Assembly: GCF_900591205.1 (NCBI RefSeq)
Contig: NZ_UUPU01000047.1
Location: 1 to 64,000 of the forward strand
Source: Pseudomonas viridiflava
GTDB lineage: Bacteria; Pseudomonadota; Gammaproteobacteria; Pseudomonadales; Pseudomonadaceae
Direction of reading: 5' to 3'
Length of the DNA stretch: 64,000 bases
Shown here: one piece after another, positions 38,400-47,409 of the stretch
How positions within the stretch are numbered: the first letter of the stretch is position 1
How the letters are laid out: each line of letters opens with the position of its first letter
Notes under the pieces: model-generated
Seen by the model: the letters and a program-made list of their open reading frames with translations, nothing else
What the model was told of the DNA's origin: nothing
Databases searched by the model: none
Position numbers and translations under genes: made by a program

Positions 38400-38492
38400 G
38401 CCTTGTGGAGAACCGGGCCTTGTATGGAGAGCAGGGCCCTGTATGAAGGACAGAGCCTTGTATGGAGAACAGAGTCTTGTGTGGCGAGCGGG
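38400..38492 (+). repeat. Five tandem 17-19-bp degenerate repeats leading into a REP
   Basis: Units start at 38400, 38417, 38436, 38455 and 38474, with a consensus near GCCTTGTATGGAGAACAGA. The last unit (GTCTTGTGTGGCGAGCGGG) is itself the beginning of the REP that follows, and GCTGTGGCGAGCGGG just before the array looks like another relic. The array may have grown from the REP edge by slippage. Confidence 0.75.
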
Positions 38493-38907
38493 CTTGCCCG
38501 CGTTGGGTTGCGAAGCAACCCCAAAAATCCTGGGAGCGCTTCGCACTCCAACGCGGGCAAGCCCGCTCGCCACACAAGACCCTGACTGCAGTAGACCGCT
38601 CACCACACAAGCCCGACTCATCTCAGCGCTTGGCGGGGTCTCATGCATCCGCGCCAACTGCCGCTCCAGCATCGACGCAGAGCCTTGTGTATGAAGGACA
38701 GAGTCTTGTGTGGCGAGCGGGCTTGCCCGCGTTGGGTTGCGAAACAACCCCAAAAATCCTGGGAGCGCTTCGCACTCCAACGCGGGCAAGCCCGCTCGCC
38801 ACACAAGACCCTGACTGCAGTAGACCGCTCATCACACAAGCCCGACTTACGTCAGGGCTTGGCGCGGGTCTCATGCATCCGCGCCAACTGCCGCTCCAGC
38901 ATCGACG
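38449..38907 (+). repeat. Tandem duplication of about 229 bp, REP doublet plus gene 3' end
   Basis: The segment from about 38449 to 38677 is repeated at about 38678-38907 with few differences. Each unit holds a REP doublet (38479-38575 and 38708-38804) and the sequence for the last 13 or so codons of the ahpA-like gene, ending at ATCGACG (38671-38677 and 38901-38907). Only the right-hand copy carries the working stop codon of that gene. Confidence 0.9.
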
Positions 38908-40384
38908 GATACGGCTCCATCAGCCGTTCCACACAACTCGCCCCTTCAGGGCTGGCAATCGGGCGAATGCGTGCGCGCTGGCGGATCAGCGTGTCTTCAC
39001 TGATCTTGCGTTCCACCAGCAGCAGGTTGCGGCTGTGTTGGGACAAGGCCAGGGCGTCCTGGGCGATTTCCGTCAGCAGCAGGTCGATCTGGCTCATGCC
39101 GAACAGGTCGTCGCCCACCGTTAAACCAAGCTGCAGTTGCAGGGTGATGCCGCTGTCGGCCACTTCGATCTGCAACTCATGGCCCAGGGCGCGTAGCAGT
39201 TCACCGCAGCAGATCGCGTTGGTCAGGTAGTCTTCGCCGCTGTCTTCACTGTGGAACAGCATCAGCGTGCTGCCATCGTTCAGGGTGTGCAGCTCGCTCT
39301 GGTACAACGAGGCGGCCTGGTCGAGGCAGTCGCGGTAGCGCTCCAGCAGCTCGGTGAGGCGGGCGCGGGGCAGGCGACGCAACTGGTCCTGAGCGCCCAG
39401 TTGCACAGCCAGTACGGCGCTGTGCTGGGGTTCGGCATTACGTACGGGCGCGGGCTTCGGCGCGACCGCCGGGCTGTTGGCAGAGGTGTCGCGCAGGTCG
39501 GCGAAGGGGTCTTCACCGTCCAGCTCGTCTTCTTCGGCCTTGAACGCCTGGCGTGTGGCAGGTTTCAAGCCCGCCACCGGGGCGCTTTCGTCAAAGCCCG
39601 GGTCGCGCAGGTCACGCACTTCAAACTCAGGTTCGTCGTCGTACTCGGTATCGTCGAACTCAGGCTCGGGCTCAACCTCGCGCACCACCGGTTCCGGGGC
39701 GAAGCTGGCGTGCAGCTGGCGCGCAAGGTCGCCGATCTCATCCTGACGGTCGGTAGCCGGGGTGTGTTCGTCGATATCGCGCAGCCAGATACGCAGTTGC
39801 ATCAGTGGCGTGGAGATATGCCGACCCAGGCGCAGGCTCAAGGCCAGGGCCAATGCCAGCAGGATTGCGCTGAGAATGCCCATGCTCTGCAGGCTGATGG
39901 TCATCGGCTGCTGGAACTGCTGCATGTCGAGGCTGATGCGCAGTTGACCGGCCTTCACATCCTGAAACGTAATATTGCTCTGGTACAGACCTTCGGCTTC
40001 GCCCAGCAGGCCGTTTTTCGGGCGCTGCCCGGCTTCGGCCATGATCCGGTTATCCACGCTGTAGATGGCGGCGTGGGCCACCAGCGGGTTCTTGGTCAGG
40101 TTGTTGAGCAACACGTTGAGGCTGAGAATGTCGTTGGACACCAGCAGCTCGGTCGCCGACGTAGCGGTCTGGGTGGTCAAGCTCTCGCCCAGGGCGTCGG
40201 CCTGCTCGTGCATGGCCTGCTTGAACTGCAAACCCATCACGCAGGCGTAGATCACCAGGGCCAGAGCGACCAGGATCACGTTATGGCTGGCGATGCGTAA
40301 TGCGATCGGTACACGGCGGTGGCGCAGTGCTCGGAAGATCAGCAGAAAGAAGTTATCGGTTTTTACTGGCGTGGGCCGGTTCAC
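38852..40384 (-). CDS. AhpA/YtjB-like membrane protein next to serB
   Basis: The start is probably GTG 40384 (MNRPTPVKTDNFFLLIFRAL); no useful ATG lies near. The 510-residue protein has a membrane helix near 30-52 (VILVALALVIYACVMG), a periplasmic domain, a second helix near 170-190 followed by a HAMP-like region, a long acidic Glu/Asp/Pro-rich linker (about 230-310) and a soluble C-terminal domain. It is the counterpart of PA4961. Function is unclear, and it lacks kinase or cyclase motifs. It is divergent from serB. Its 3' end has been duplicated together with a REP downstream. Confidence 0.75.
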   Translation of the reverse strand: MNRPTPVKTDNFFLLIFRALRHRRVPIALRIASHNVILVALALVIYACVMGLQFKQAMHEQADALGESLTTQTATSATELLVSNDILSLNVLLNNLTKNPLVAHAAIYSVDNRIMAEAGQRPKNGLLGEAEGLYQSNITFQDVKAGQLRISLDMQQFQQPMTISLQSMGILSAILLALALALSLRLGRHISTPLMQLRIWLRDIDEHTPATDRQDEIGDLARQLHASFAPEPVVREVEPEPEFDDTEYDDEPEFEVRDLRDPGFDESAPVAGLKPATRQAFKAEEDELDGEDPFADLRDTSANSPAVAPKPAPVRNAEPQHSAVLAVQLGAQDQLRRLPRARLTELLERYRDCLDQAASLYQSELHTLNDGSTLMLFHSEDSGEDYLTNAICCGELLRALGHELQIEVADSGITLQLQLGLTVGDDLFGMSQIDLLLTEIAQDALALSQHSRNLLLVERKISEDTLIRQRARIRPIASPEGASCVERLMEPYPSMLERQLARMHETRAKP

Positions 40385-40517
40385 TTGCGCTCGGCTCTTG
40401 GTCCGTGAAGTTGACGCGCAGTATAGCGACAGCCCTAGAACCGGCAAAGCGCTGGCTGTGCCCGATGGTCACTGAAAGTGGGTAGAATGCGGTTTTTTTC
40501 CAGCCTGGGGGTGCGCC

Positions 40518-41732
40518 TTGCGCGAAATTGTCCTGATAAACATCACCGGTGTTGACCGACCAGGTCTCACCGCAGCCATTACCGGTGTTCTGGCCCAGGG
40601 TGGTGTGAACATTCTCGACATCGGCCAGGCGGTGATCCACGACACCCTGTCGTTCGGCATCCTCGTCGAGATCCCGAGCACCGAACAGGCATCGTCCGTG
40701 CTCAAGGACATCCTGTTTACGGCGTATAAGCTGGACCAGCAGGTGCGTTTCACTCCGGTCTCCGAAGCGGATTACCAGCACTGGGTGGAAGGTCAGGGCA
40801 AAAAACGCCATATCGTGACCCTGTTGACCCGAAAGGTAACCGCCGAACAGTTGCAGCGCGTCAGTTCGATCACGGCGCAGTACGGGTTGAATATCGACCA
40901 TATCGACCGTCTGTCGGGCCGCATGCCCTTGGACACCCCTGCTGACAAAGGCAAGGGCTGTATCGAGTTCTCGGTGCGTGGTGAGCCGGCCGACCCGCAA
41001 GCCCTGCGCGCCGAATTCCTGAGCGTGGCCCAGGCGCTGAATGTGGATATCGCCTTCCAGGAAGATTCGCTGTTCCGTCGTAATCGTCGTTTGGCGGTGT
41101 TCGACATGGACTCCACGCTGATCGAAGCGGAAGTCATTGACGAACTGGCCAAGGCTGCCGGTGTGGGTGAACAAGTGTCCGCCATCACCGAGCGCGCCAT
41201 GGCCGGTGAGCTGGATTTCCGTGCGAGCTTCAAGGAGCGCCTGGCACTGCTCAAGGGCCTGGATGTGAGCGTGCTGGACTCGATCGGCGCTTCGTTGCGC
41301 CTGACCGAAGGCGCCGAAACCCTGTTCGCCGAACTCAAGCGCCTGGGCTACAAGACCGCGATCCTGTCCGGTGGCTTCACCTACTTCGCCAAGCAATTGC
41401 AGGCCAAGCTGGGCATCGACTACGTGTTCGCCAACGAGTTGGAAGTGGTGGATGGCAAGGTGACCGGCGTGGCGGTTGAGCCGATTGTTGATGCGCAGCG
41501 CAAAGCGGATCTGCTGAAAGAACTGGCCCACAAGGAAGGTTTACGACTGGAGCAGACCATTGCGGTCGGCGACGGCGCCAACGACTTGCCGATGCTGGCG
41601 ATTGCCGGGCTGGGCGTAGCGTTCCGCGCCAAGCCCTTGGTGAAGCAATCGGCCAAGCAGGCGATTTCGACGTTGGGGCTGGACGGCGTGTTGTATCTGC
41701 TGGGCTTTCGCGACCGCGACGGGCAGCTCTGA
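40518..41732 (+). CDS. serB: Phosphoserine phosphatase
   Basis: Translation starts at TTG 40518 (MREIVLINITGVDRPGLT) after a GGGG-rich site. The 404-residue enzyme has two N-terminal ACT-type regions (1-180) and a HAD domain with FDMDST (Asp196, Asp198) and VGDGANDLPM. It dephosphorylates phosphoserine to serine, the last step of serine synthesis. The extended ACT part is typical of Pseudomonas SerB. Confidence 0.96.
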   Translation: MREIVLINITGVDRPGLTAAITGVLAQGGVNILDIGQAVIHDTLSFGILVEIPSTEQASSVLKDILFTAYKLDQQVRFTPVSEADYQHWVEGQGKKRHIVTLLTRKVTAEQLQRVSSITAQYGLNIDHIDRLSGRMPLDTPADKGKGCIEFSVRGEPADPQALRAEFLSVAQALNVDIAFQEDSLFRRNRRLAVFDMDSTLIEAEVIDELAKAAGVGEQVSAITERAMAGELDFRASFKERLALLKGLDVSVLDSIGASLRLTEGAETLFAELKRLGYKTAILSGGFTYFAKQLQAKLGIDYVFANELEVVDGKVTGVAVEPIVDAQRKADLLKELAHKEGLRLEQTIAVGDGANDLPMLAIAGLGVAFRAKPLVKQSAKQAISTLGLDGVLYLLGFRDRDGQL

Positions 41733-41747
41733 GCGACACAAAACCAA

Positions 41748-41819
41748 TGTGGGAGCTGGCTTGCCTGCGATAGCGGCGTTGGATTCACCGTCGTCATCGC
41801 AGGCAAGCCAGCTCCCACA
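41748..41819. repeat. REPIN between serB and psd
   Basis: TGTGGGAGCTGGCTTGCCTG and its mirror enclose a short 25-nt loop. It lies between the 3' ends of convergent genes and may act as a bidirectional terminator. Confidence 0.9.
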
Positions 41820-41852
41820 TTGAATGGGTGCCAGCTTCAAAACTGCTGAGGG

Positions 41853-42713
41853 TCAGGCTTTCGGCAGCGCAATACCCTGGCCCATTTGCAGCGGCGTACC
41901 CGCTACTAGCTCTTGCGCCCAGTTAACCTGATCCGGCCCGAACAGCACGATGGCGGTCGAGCCCAGCTTGAAGCGGCCCAACTCCGCGCCTTTTTCCAGA
42001 TGGATCGGCGCGCGTGCGGCCTCGTCGTAGCGGAAAGTTTTCAGCTCGCGCTTGGGCGGCGTTACCAGCCCGGCCCACACGGTTTCAATCGACGCTACGA
42101 TCATTGCGCCCACCAGCACTACAGCCATCGGGCCGCGTTCAGTGTCGAACAGGCACACAACGCGCTCGTTGCGTGCAAACAGCTCAGGCACGTTTTCGGC
42201 GGTGGTCTGGTTTACCGAGAAAATCCGCCCCGGCACGTAGACCATCTCACGCAGGGTGCCGGCCAATGGCATATGCACACGGTGGTAATCCTTCGGCGAC
42301 AGGTAAATGGTGGCGAAATCACCGCCCATAAACGGCGCAGCCACGGCCGCATCGCCACCCAGCAGTTCCAGCACGCTGAAGCTGTGGCCTTTAGCCTGGA
42401 ACACCCGGCCATGCTCGATCGGGCCAAGCTGGCTGACCGCGCCATCGGCTGGGCTGAGTACCGCGCCCGGGGTTTGATCCAGTGGGCGGGCGCCGTCTTT
42501 CAAGGCGCGGGTGAAGAAGGCGTTGAAGTGCTCGTAGGCGGTTACGTCCTCGACCAGGGCCTGGGACATGTCCACCTGATAGCGCTTGGCAAACCAACTG
42601 GTGAAGGCGTTCTTGAACCAGCGCACGCGGCACTCGGCAATGCAGCCGGCCAACCGCGACAGCAGGTGGTGCGGCAGCAGGTACTGGCTGAGGATAAACA
42701 ACTGCTTTTTCAT
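41853..42713 (-). CDS. psd: Phosphatidylserine decarboxylase proenzyme
   Basis: The 286-residue proenzyme has the self-cleavage motif LGST (250-253; Ser252 becomes the pyruvoyl group), and Asp90 and His147 as the expected protease-like residues. It converts phosphatidylserine to phosphatidylethanolamine at the inner membrane. It follows rhdA by only 16 bp, so the two are probably co-transcribed. Confidence 0.96.
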   Translation of the reverse strand: MKKQLFILSQYLLPHHLLSRLAGCIAECRVRWFKNAFTSWFAKRYQVDMSQALVEDVTAYEHFNAFFTRALKDGARPLDQTPGAVLSPADGAVSQLGPIEHGRVFQAKGHSFSVLELLGGDAAVAAPFMGGDFATIYLSPKDYHRVHMPLAGTLREMVYVPGRIFSVNQTTAENVPELFARNERVVCLFDTERGPMAVVLVGAMIVASIETVWAGLVTPPKRELKTFRYDEAARAPIHLEKGAELGRFKLGSTAIVLFGPDQVNWAQELVAGTPLQMGQGIALPKA

Positions 42714-42729
42714 TAACTGTCCTTAAACC

Positions 42730-43545
42730 TTAAATCTCAACGGGGGTGTCGGGGTGGTTGCCCCATTCGCCCCACGAACCGGCATAACCTTTGACTCGCG
42801 GATAACCGAGCGCCTTGGCCACCAGGTAGGTGAAGCCAGAGCGGTGGTGAGTCTGGCAGTGGGTGATGATTTCTTTGTCGCGGGTCAGCCCGAGGTCTTC
42901 GAGGATCTGCGGCATGTCACGGCGGATGCGCAGGTTGCGCGCCGTGTCCATGCCGGCGGTCCATTCGAAATTCACCGCGCCGGGGATGTGCCCACCCTTG
43001 GCCGCCAGCACTTTTTCGCCGGAGTATTCCAGCGGGCCGCGTGCGTCCCAGATACCCAGGTCGGCCGCGCCGAGGCGGCTTTGCAGGTATTCGCGGGTCG
43101 CGGTGGGGCCGTCATGCAAGGTCAGGCTGACCGGGCCGCCGACGGGGGCGGGCACGTCGGTGGAGACCGGGTATTGTTCTTCCAGCCACGCCAGCAGGCC
43201 GCCGTCGAGGTAGTGGTATTTCTGGTGACCGATCACGTCGAGCATCCAGATAAACCGCCCAGCCCAGCCACCGCCTTCGTCGTCATAGACCACGTAGGTG
43301 GCATCCGGGGTGTGGCCCAGTTCGCCGAAGAGTTTTTCCAGGTCGGCCTTCTGCGGCAGCAAGCCGGGCGCCGGCGGCTGGCCCAGTTGGGTGCGCTTGG
43401 GGTCAACGAAATGCGCGCCGCGGATGTGCCCTTCGGCGTAGCGGGCGGCACTGGTGAGGTCCACCAGAATCAGGTGTTCGGCATCCAGTTGACCGAGCAG
43501 GTCACTGGATTCGATCACCAGCGGCAAGCCAGAGAAGTCAGGCAT
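42730..43545 (-). CDS. rhdA: Thiosulfate sulfurtransferase (rhodanese) RhdA
   Basis: The start is 43545 (MPDFSGLPLVIESS), with GGAGA upstream; the open frame to 43599 adds an unlikely leader. The 271-residue tandem rhodanese has an inactive N-terminal domain and a C-terminal domain with active-site Cys230 in CQTHHRSG, the loop typical of Azotobacter and Pseudomonas RhdA. It transfers sulfane sulfur to cyanide or other thiophiles. Cyanide detoxification is the known P. aeruginosa role. Confidence 0.93.
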   Translation of the reverse strand: MPDFSGLPLVIESSDLLGQLDAEHLILVDLTSAARYAEGHIRGAHFVDPKRTQLGQPPAPGLLPQKADLEKLFGELGHTPDATYVVYDDEGGGWAGRFIWMLDVIGHQKYHYLDGGLLAWLEEQYPVSTDVPAPVGGPVSLTLHDGPTATREYLQSRLGAADLGIWDARGPLEYSGEKVLAAKGGHIPGAVNFEWTAGMDTARNLRIRRDMPQILEDLGLTRDKEIITHCQTHHRSGFTYLVAKALGYPRVKGYAGSWGEWGNHPDTPVEI

Positions 43546-43602
43546 GTGAGGTCTCCTGGGCACAAATGTTGGCGATAAAGGAGGGCGATTGTAGCGCAAG
43601 CA

Positions 43603-45138
43603 TCAGGCGCTGCGGTTGGTAAAGCTGTGCAGGGCTTTTTCGATGCATTGGGCGGTTTTGCCGAAGGCTTGCACGGTGGTTTCCGAGAACGGCCCGCCGC
43701 CCTGGTCGGCCACCATCAGCATCACCACTTTGCCGTTGCAGCTCAAGGAGCGCAGCAGCAGGTGCTCGCCGGTAAACAGACGACGCAGGATCGGCGGCAG
43801 CAACGCCGAGAACTGTGCGTGGTTTTCCGGGTTGAGGCGCACCTGGGCGGATTTTTCCAGCAGGCGCTGCAGCAGGGTGCTGTTGACCACATCCAGGCTC
43901 AGGTTGGCGGCATCCTTCGGCAGGCCGTCCACCTGATGCACACGCAAGGTGCTCTGGGCGCGATCGGTCATCAGCAGCATGACCCGCTGCATGCCGCTGG
44001 CCACCAGGGCCTCGCGGGCGCAGGTGGTCAGGTGCATGGCGTTGGCAAAGCGGCTCGGCTCCACCAGTAATTCGGTGCAGCGCTTGCGCCACACGCCCAG
44101 GGCCTCGGCGGTAGGCGGCGGTGCCGGCAGCAGGCCGCGATGAATCTTTTGCACATGCCACGGCCAGATCAGCGACAGCGCCGGGTGCCAGAGGTCGGGC
44201 ATCAGGGTGCTGCGGGCGCTGGTCACGGCTTGCTGGTGTACCTGTTGCTGCACGTCACTCAGCGGTTGTTGCAGGTACAGCGCGGTCAGGTATTGCCAGC
44301 GCTCGGTGTGCGGGCAGGTCCAGGACTCCTGGGCCGACATCGCCAAGCCGTTGGCCAGCAACACGGTATTGGCGGGCTGGTTCAGCCAGCGGCGCAGGTT
44401 GGGTTCGGCGTCGAGCAATTGCTGGTGGCGCAGCGGGTCATCTTCGCGGGCGATATGCAGCGCCCTGACCAGCAAGCGTTGCTCGCTCAGCAGCAGGTTA
44501 TAGCCCTGGGATACCCAGATCGGCAGGTGCCAGGTTTCGGTCAGGCCCAGGCACAGGTCCAGCAGCCGCACGCCGAACAATTCCTGCTCGACAGCGCGTG
44601 CCGGCTGGCCTTTGTGGATAACCCGCAGCTCCCATTCTTCAAGGAGCTTGGGGTAGGCCACCGCCATCGGCCACAGCGGGGATAGAAACAGCAGGCTGCC
44701 CCAGTGGATGTCTTGCCACAGCCGTGCCAGGCGGCTGCCGAACAAGCCGTTGGCTTGCTGCGAAGCGTGCTGGCTGACCAGCAGCAGTTGGCGCAAGGCC
44801 ACCGGGATCTCTTGATCGGGCACCGAGGGCAGGCGCGCCAGCAGTTCTTCGGCGCGCTTGAGGCCCAAGCGGTTGAGTGCCACTTCGAGGTTTTCCGCCG
44901 GCGCTGTCATGCTGCCATGGGTGTGGCTATTGGCCTCGCGCATCACGCTGAGCACCAGGGCCGGGCTGTTTTGCATCAGCTCGGCAATATCTCGCAACGA
45001 GCTGCGGCTGTCGCGGATGGCTTTGCACACACGGTCGTGGCTGGCCTGGGGAACGGGCAGCAGCACATCGTCCAGGCGCTTGATCCAAGCGGCGAGAGAG
45101 TTGGGTTTTGCAGTTGGGACTGTCGTTTCATTAGCCAT
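43603..45138 (-). CDS. HDOD domain signalling protein
   Basis: The 511-residue soluble protein has an N-terminal HDOD domain (about 15-200; RLDDVLLPVPQASHDRVCKAI, VALNRLGLKRAEELLARLP), a degenerate HD-GYP relative without metal residues. The C-terminal 130 residues look GAF-like. HDOD proteins act as non-catalytic output or scaffolding modules in motility and cell-cycle signalling. It corresponds to PA4955. Divergence from motAB suggests a link with motility, but this is positional only. Confidence 0.82.
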   Translation of the reverse strand: MANETTVPTAKPNSLAAWIKRLDDVLLPVPQASHDRVCKAIRDSRSSLRDIAELMQNSPALVLSVMREANSHTHGSMTAPAENLEVALNRLGLKRAEELLARLPSVPDQEIPVALRQLLLVSQHASQQANGLFGSRLARLWQDIHWGSLLFLSPLWPMAVAYPKLLEEWELRVIHKGQPARAVEQELFGVRLLDLCLGLTETWHLPIWVSQGYNLLLSEQRLLVRALHIAREDDPLRHQQLLDAEPNLRRWLNQPANTVLLANGLAMSAQESWTCPHTERWQYLTALYLQQPLSDVQQQVHQQAVTSARSTLMPDLWHPALSLIWPWHVQKIHRGLLPAPPPTAEALGVWRKRCTELLVEPSRFANAMHLTTCAREALVASGMQRVMLLMTDRAQSTLRVHQVDGLPKDAANLSLDVVNSTLLQRLLEKSAQVRLNPENHAQFSALLPPILRRLFTGEHLLLRSLSCNGKVVMLMVADQGGGPFSETTVQAFGKTAQCIEKALHSFTNRSA

Positions 45139-45210
45139 GATTGGGGCGCGATCATCACTTGCGGTCTACACGCCCAGAGTGGGCCGAACTGGCTTTTCGC
45201 CTTAACGGCC

Positions 45211-45237
45211 TATAGTCTGGCGCAGTTTTGCCGATAA
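45211..45237 (+). promoter_or_regulatory. FliA (sigma-28) promoter of motAB
   Basis: TATAGTCT at 45211-45218 and GCCGATAA at 45230-45237 are 11 bp apart. The -10 is a perfect match and the -35 matches TAAAGTTT at 6 of 8 positions. The predicted start is near 45244, about 60 nt before motA. Confidence 0.8.
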
Positions 45238-45304
45238 GTAGAACAAGAGTTTTCTGCTACACCCAATATGTCCATGAACCCGACGGCGCAAGTACTCATC
45301 TCCT

Positions 45305-46156
45305 ATGGCTAAAATTATCGGCATCATCGTCGTCTTCGCAAGCGTGCTCGGCGGGTACGTCCTGTCCCACGGTAAAATTGCCGCGCTGATTCAGCCTTTC
45401 GAGGTGATGATTATCGGTGGTGCGGCACTGGGTGCTTTCCTGCAGGCGAACCCCGGCTACATGACCATGCACGTGATCAAGAAGTCGCTGGGCATGTTCG
45501 GCTCGCGCTTCACGCACACCTTCTATCTGGAGGTGTTGGGCCTGGTCTACGAGATCCTCAACAAGAGCCGCCGCGAAGGCATGATGGCCATCGAGGCCGA
45601 CATCGAAGACGCCGCAGCCAGCCCGATTTTCGCCAAGTACCCGGCCGTGCTCAAAGACGAGCGCATGACCGCCTACATCTGTGATTACCTGCGCATCATG
45701 TCCTCGGGCAACATGGCTCCCCATGAGCTGGAAGGCTTGTTCGACATGGAATTGTTCAGCCTCAAGGAAGAGCTGGAGCATCCCTCCCACGCCGTGACCG
45801 GCATCGCCGACGGCATGCCTGGTTTCGGTATCGTCGCGGCGGTACTCGGTATCGTGGTGACCATGGCCTCGCTGGGCGAGGGCGACCAGGCTGCCATCGG
45901 CATGCACGTAGGTGCGGCGTTGGTGGGTACGTTCTTCGGTATTCTCGCGGCCTACGGCTTTTTCGGCCCGTTGGCGACCTCCCTGGCTCACGATGCCAAG
46001 GAAGAAATCAACCTGTACGAGTCGATCAAGGCGAGCCTGGTGGCGTCCGCTTCCGGCATGCCGCCATCGTTGGCGGTGGAGTTCGGTCGTAAAGTGCTTT
46101 ACCCCAAGCATCGCCCAAGTTTTGCCGAGCTGGAACAAGCGGTTCGCGGTCGCTAA
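45305..46156 (+). CDS. motA: Flagellar motor stator protein MotA
   Basis: The 283-residue protein has four membrane helices and the MotA cytoplasmic loop (GMMAIEADIEDAAASPIFAKYP) plus the PGFGIVAAVLGIVVTMASLG helix 3 region. Together with MotB it forms the proton-driven stator. No clear ribosome site precedes the ATG at 45305. A FliA-type promoter lies upstream, as expected for a late flagellar gene. Confidence 0.95.
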   Translation: MAKIIGIIVVFASVLGGYVLSHGKIAALIQPFEVMIIGGAALGAFLQANPGYMTMHVIKKSLGMFGSRFTHTFYLEVLGLVYEILNKSRREGMMAIEADIEDAAASPIFAKYPAVLKDERMTAYICDYLRIMSSGNMAPHELEGLFDMELFSLKEELEHPSHAVTGIADGMPGFGIVAAVLGIVVTMASLGEGDQAAIGMHVGAALVGTFFGILAAYGFFGPLATSLAHDAKEEINLYESIKASLVASASGMPPSLAVEFGRKVLYPKHRPSFAELEQAVRGR

Positions 46157-46159
46157 GCC

Positions 46160-47179
46160 ATGGAAAACAACCAGCCGATAATCATCAAGCGCGTCAAGCG
46201 CTTCGCTGCGGGGCACCATGGCGGCGCCTGGAAAATCGCCTTCGCCGACTTCGCGACGGCGATGATGGCGTTCTTCCTGGTGCTGTGGCTGATGTCCACC
46301 GCTACGCCTGAGCAGAAGATCGCCATCGCCGGCTACTTCAAAGACCCGATTGGTTTCTCGGAAAGCGGCACACCTTTCGTGATCGACCTGGGTGGCTCGC
46401 CGCAACTGGCGCCGGAGCGCACCATCAACCCGGAAGTGAAGACCGAAGCGCCGCAGGAAAAAATCCCGATCGAGCGCGATACCGTCGAAGCCATGGCCGA
46501 GCAGGTCGAGCAGGAACGCCTGGAGCTGTTGCTGCAGGAGCTGCAGACCAAGGTTGAGGAAAACCCGCAGCTGCTGAAATTCAAGGACCAGATTTCGTTC
46601 GAGATCACCCCTGACGGCTTGCGCATCCAGATCACGGACGCCGCCAACCGGCCGATGTTCGACTCCGGCAGTGCGCGGCTCAAGCCCTACTTTGAAGACA
46701 TCCTGCTGGCCATGGCCGACACCATCAAGGCGGTGCCGAACAAGATCAGCATCAGCGGCCACACCGACGCCAAGCCCTATGCGGGCCAGGGCGACTTCGG
46801 CAACTGGGAGCTTTCGGCCAACCGCGCCAACGCTGCACGTCGTGCATTGGTGGCCGGCAGCTATCCGGACCCGCAAGTGGCACGCGTGGTGGGTTTTGCG
46901 TCTTCGCAGCTGTTTGATCACAAAGACCCGTTCAACCCGATCAACCGCCGCATCGACATCGTCGTGCTGACCAAGAAGGCCCAGCGTGCGATCGAAGGTG
47001 ATCAGCCGCCATCCGCAGTCCCAACCCCGGGTGCAGGCGCGCCAGGTGAAGTGCCTACCGACCCGAATGCGATCCCGCCAGGGCAGGAACCGTTGCCGGC
47101 GCATGAGCTGCGCCAGAAGCTGAATCTGTTTGATGACGGTGGGGTGAAAGACCCTACGGCGCCCAAGACGGGTTCCTAG
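46160..47179 (+). CDS. motB: Flagellar motor stator protein MotB
   Basis: The 339-residue protein has one membrane helix with the proton-binding Asp30 (FADFATAMMAFFLVLWLM), a linker and an OmpA-like peptidoglycan-binding domain (about 150-275; SISGHTDAKPYAG, NRRIDIVVL). A Pro-rich tail follows. It begins 3 bp after motA. Confidence 0.95.
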   Translation: MENNQPIIIKRVKRFAAGHHGGAWKIAFADFATAMMAFFLVLWLMSTATPEQKIAIAGYFKDPIGFSESGTPFVIDLGGSPQLAPERTINPEVKTEAPQEKIPIERDTVEAMAEQVEQERLELLLQELQTKVEENPQLLKFKDQISFEITPDGLRIQITDAANRPMFDSGSARLKPYFEDILLAMADTIKAVPNKISISGHTDAKPYAGQGDFGNWELSANRANAARRALVAGSYPDPQVARVVGFASSQLFDHKDPFNPINRRIDIVVLTKKAQRAIEGDQPPSAVPTPGAGAPGEVPTDPNAIPPGQEPLPAHELRQKLNLFDDGGVKDPTAPKTGS

Positions 47180-47187
47180 GCGGCCGT

Positions 47188-47392
47188 TGTGGCGAGCGGG
47201 CTTGTTGTGGCGAGCGGGCTTGCCCGCGTTGGGCTGCGAAGCAGCCCCAGATAAAACAGAACGCGGTGTATCAGATACTCTGCGTCGCCTGGTTTTCAGG
47301 GCCGCTTCGCGGCCCAACGCGGGCAAGCCCGCTCGCCACTTAAGCCCGCTCGCCACAACAAGCCAGCTCTGCACAATAAGCCCGCTCGCCAC
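47188..47392. repeat. Composite REP cluster between motB and rsgA
   Basis: At least one complete GTGGCGAGCGGGCTTGCC doublet plus two or three truncated REP fragments (for example 47188-47205, 47343-47356 and 47379-47392) are nested here, between convergent genes. The inner arms GGGCTGCGAAGCAGCCC and GGGCCGCTTCGCGGCCC are themselves palindromic. Confidence 0.85.
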
Positions 47393-47409
47393 GCTGTGAG
47401 CAGGGCGAG

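Noticed and set aside
38400..38492. Possible CRISPR array
   Set aside because: The 19-bp units are directly adjacent without spacers and degenerate; no cas genes are present.
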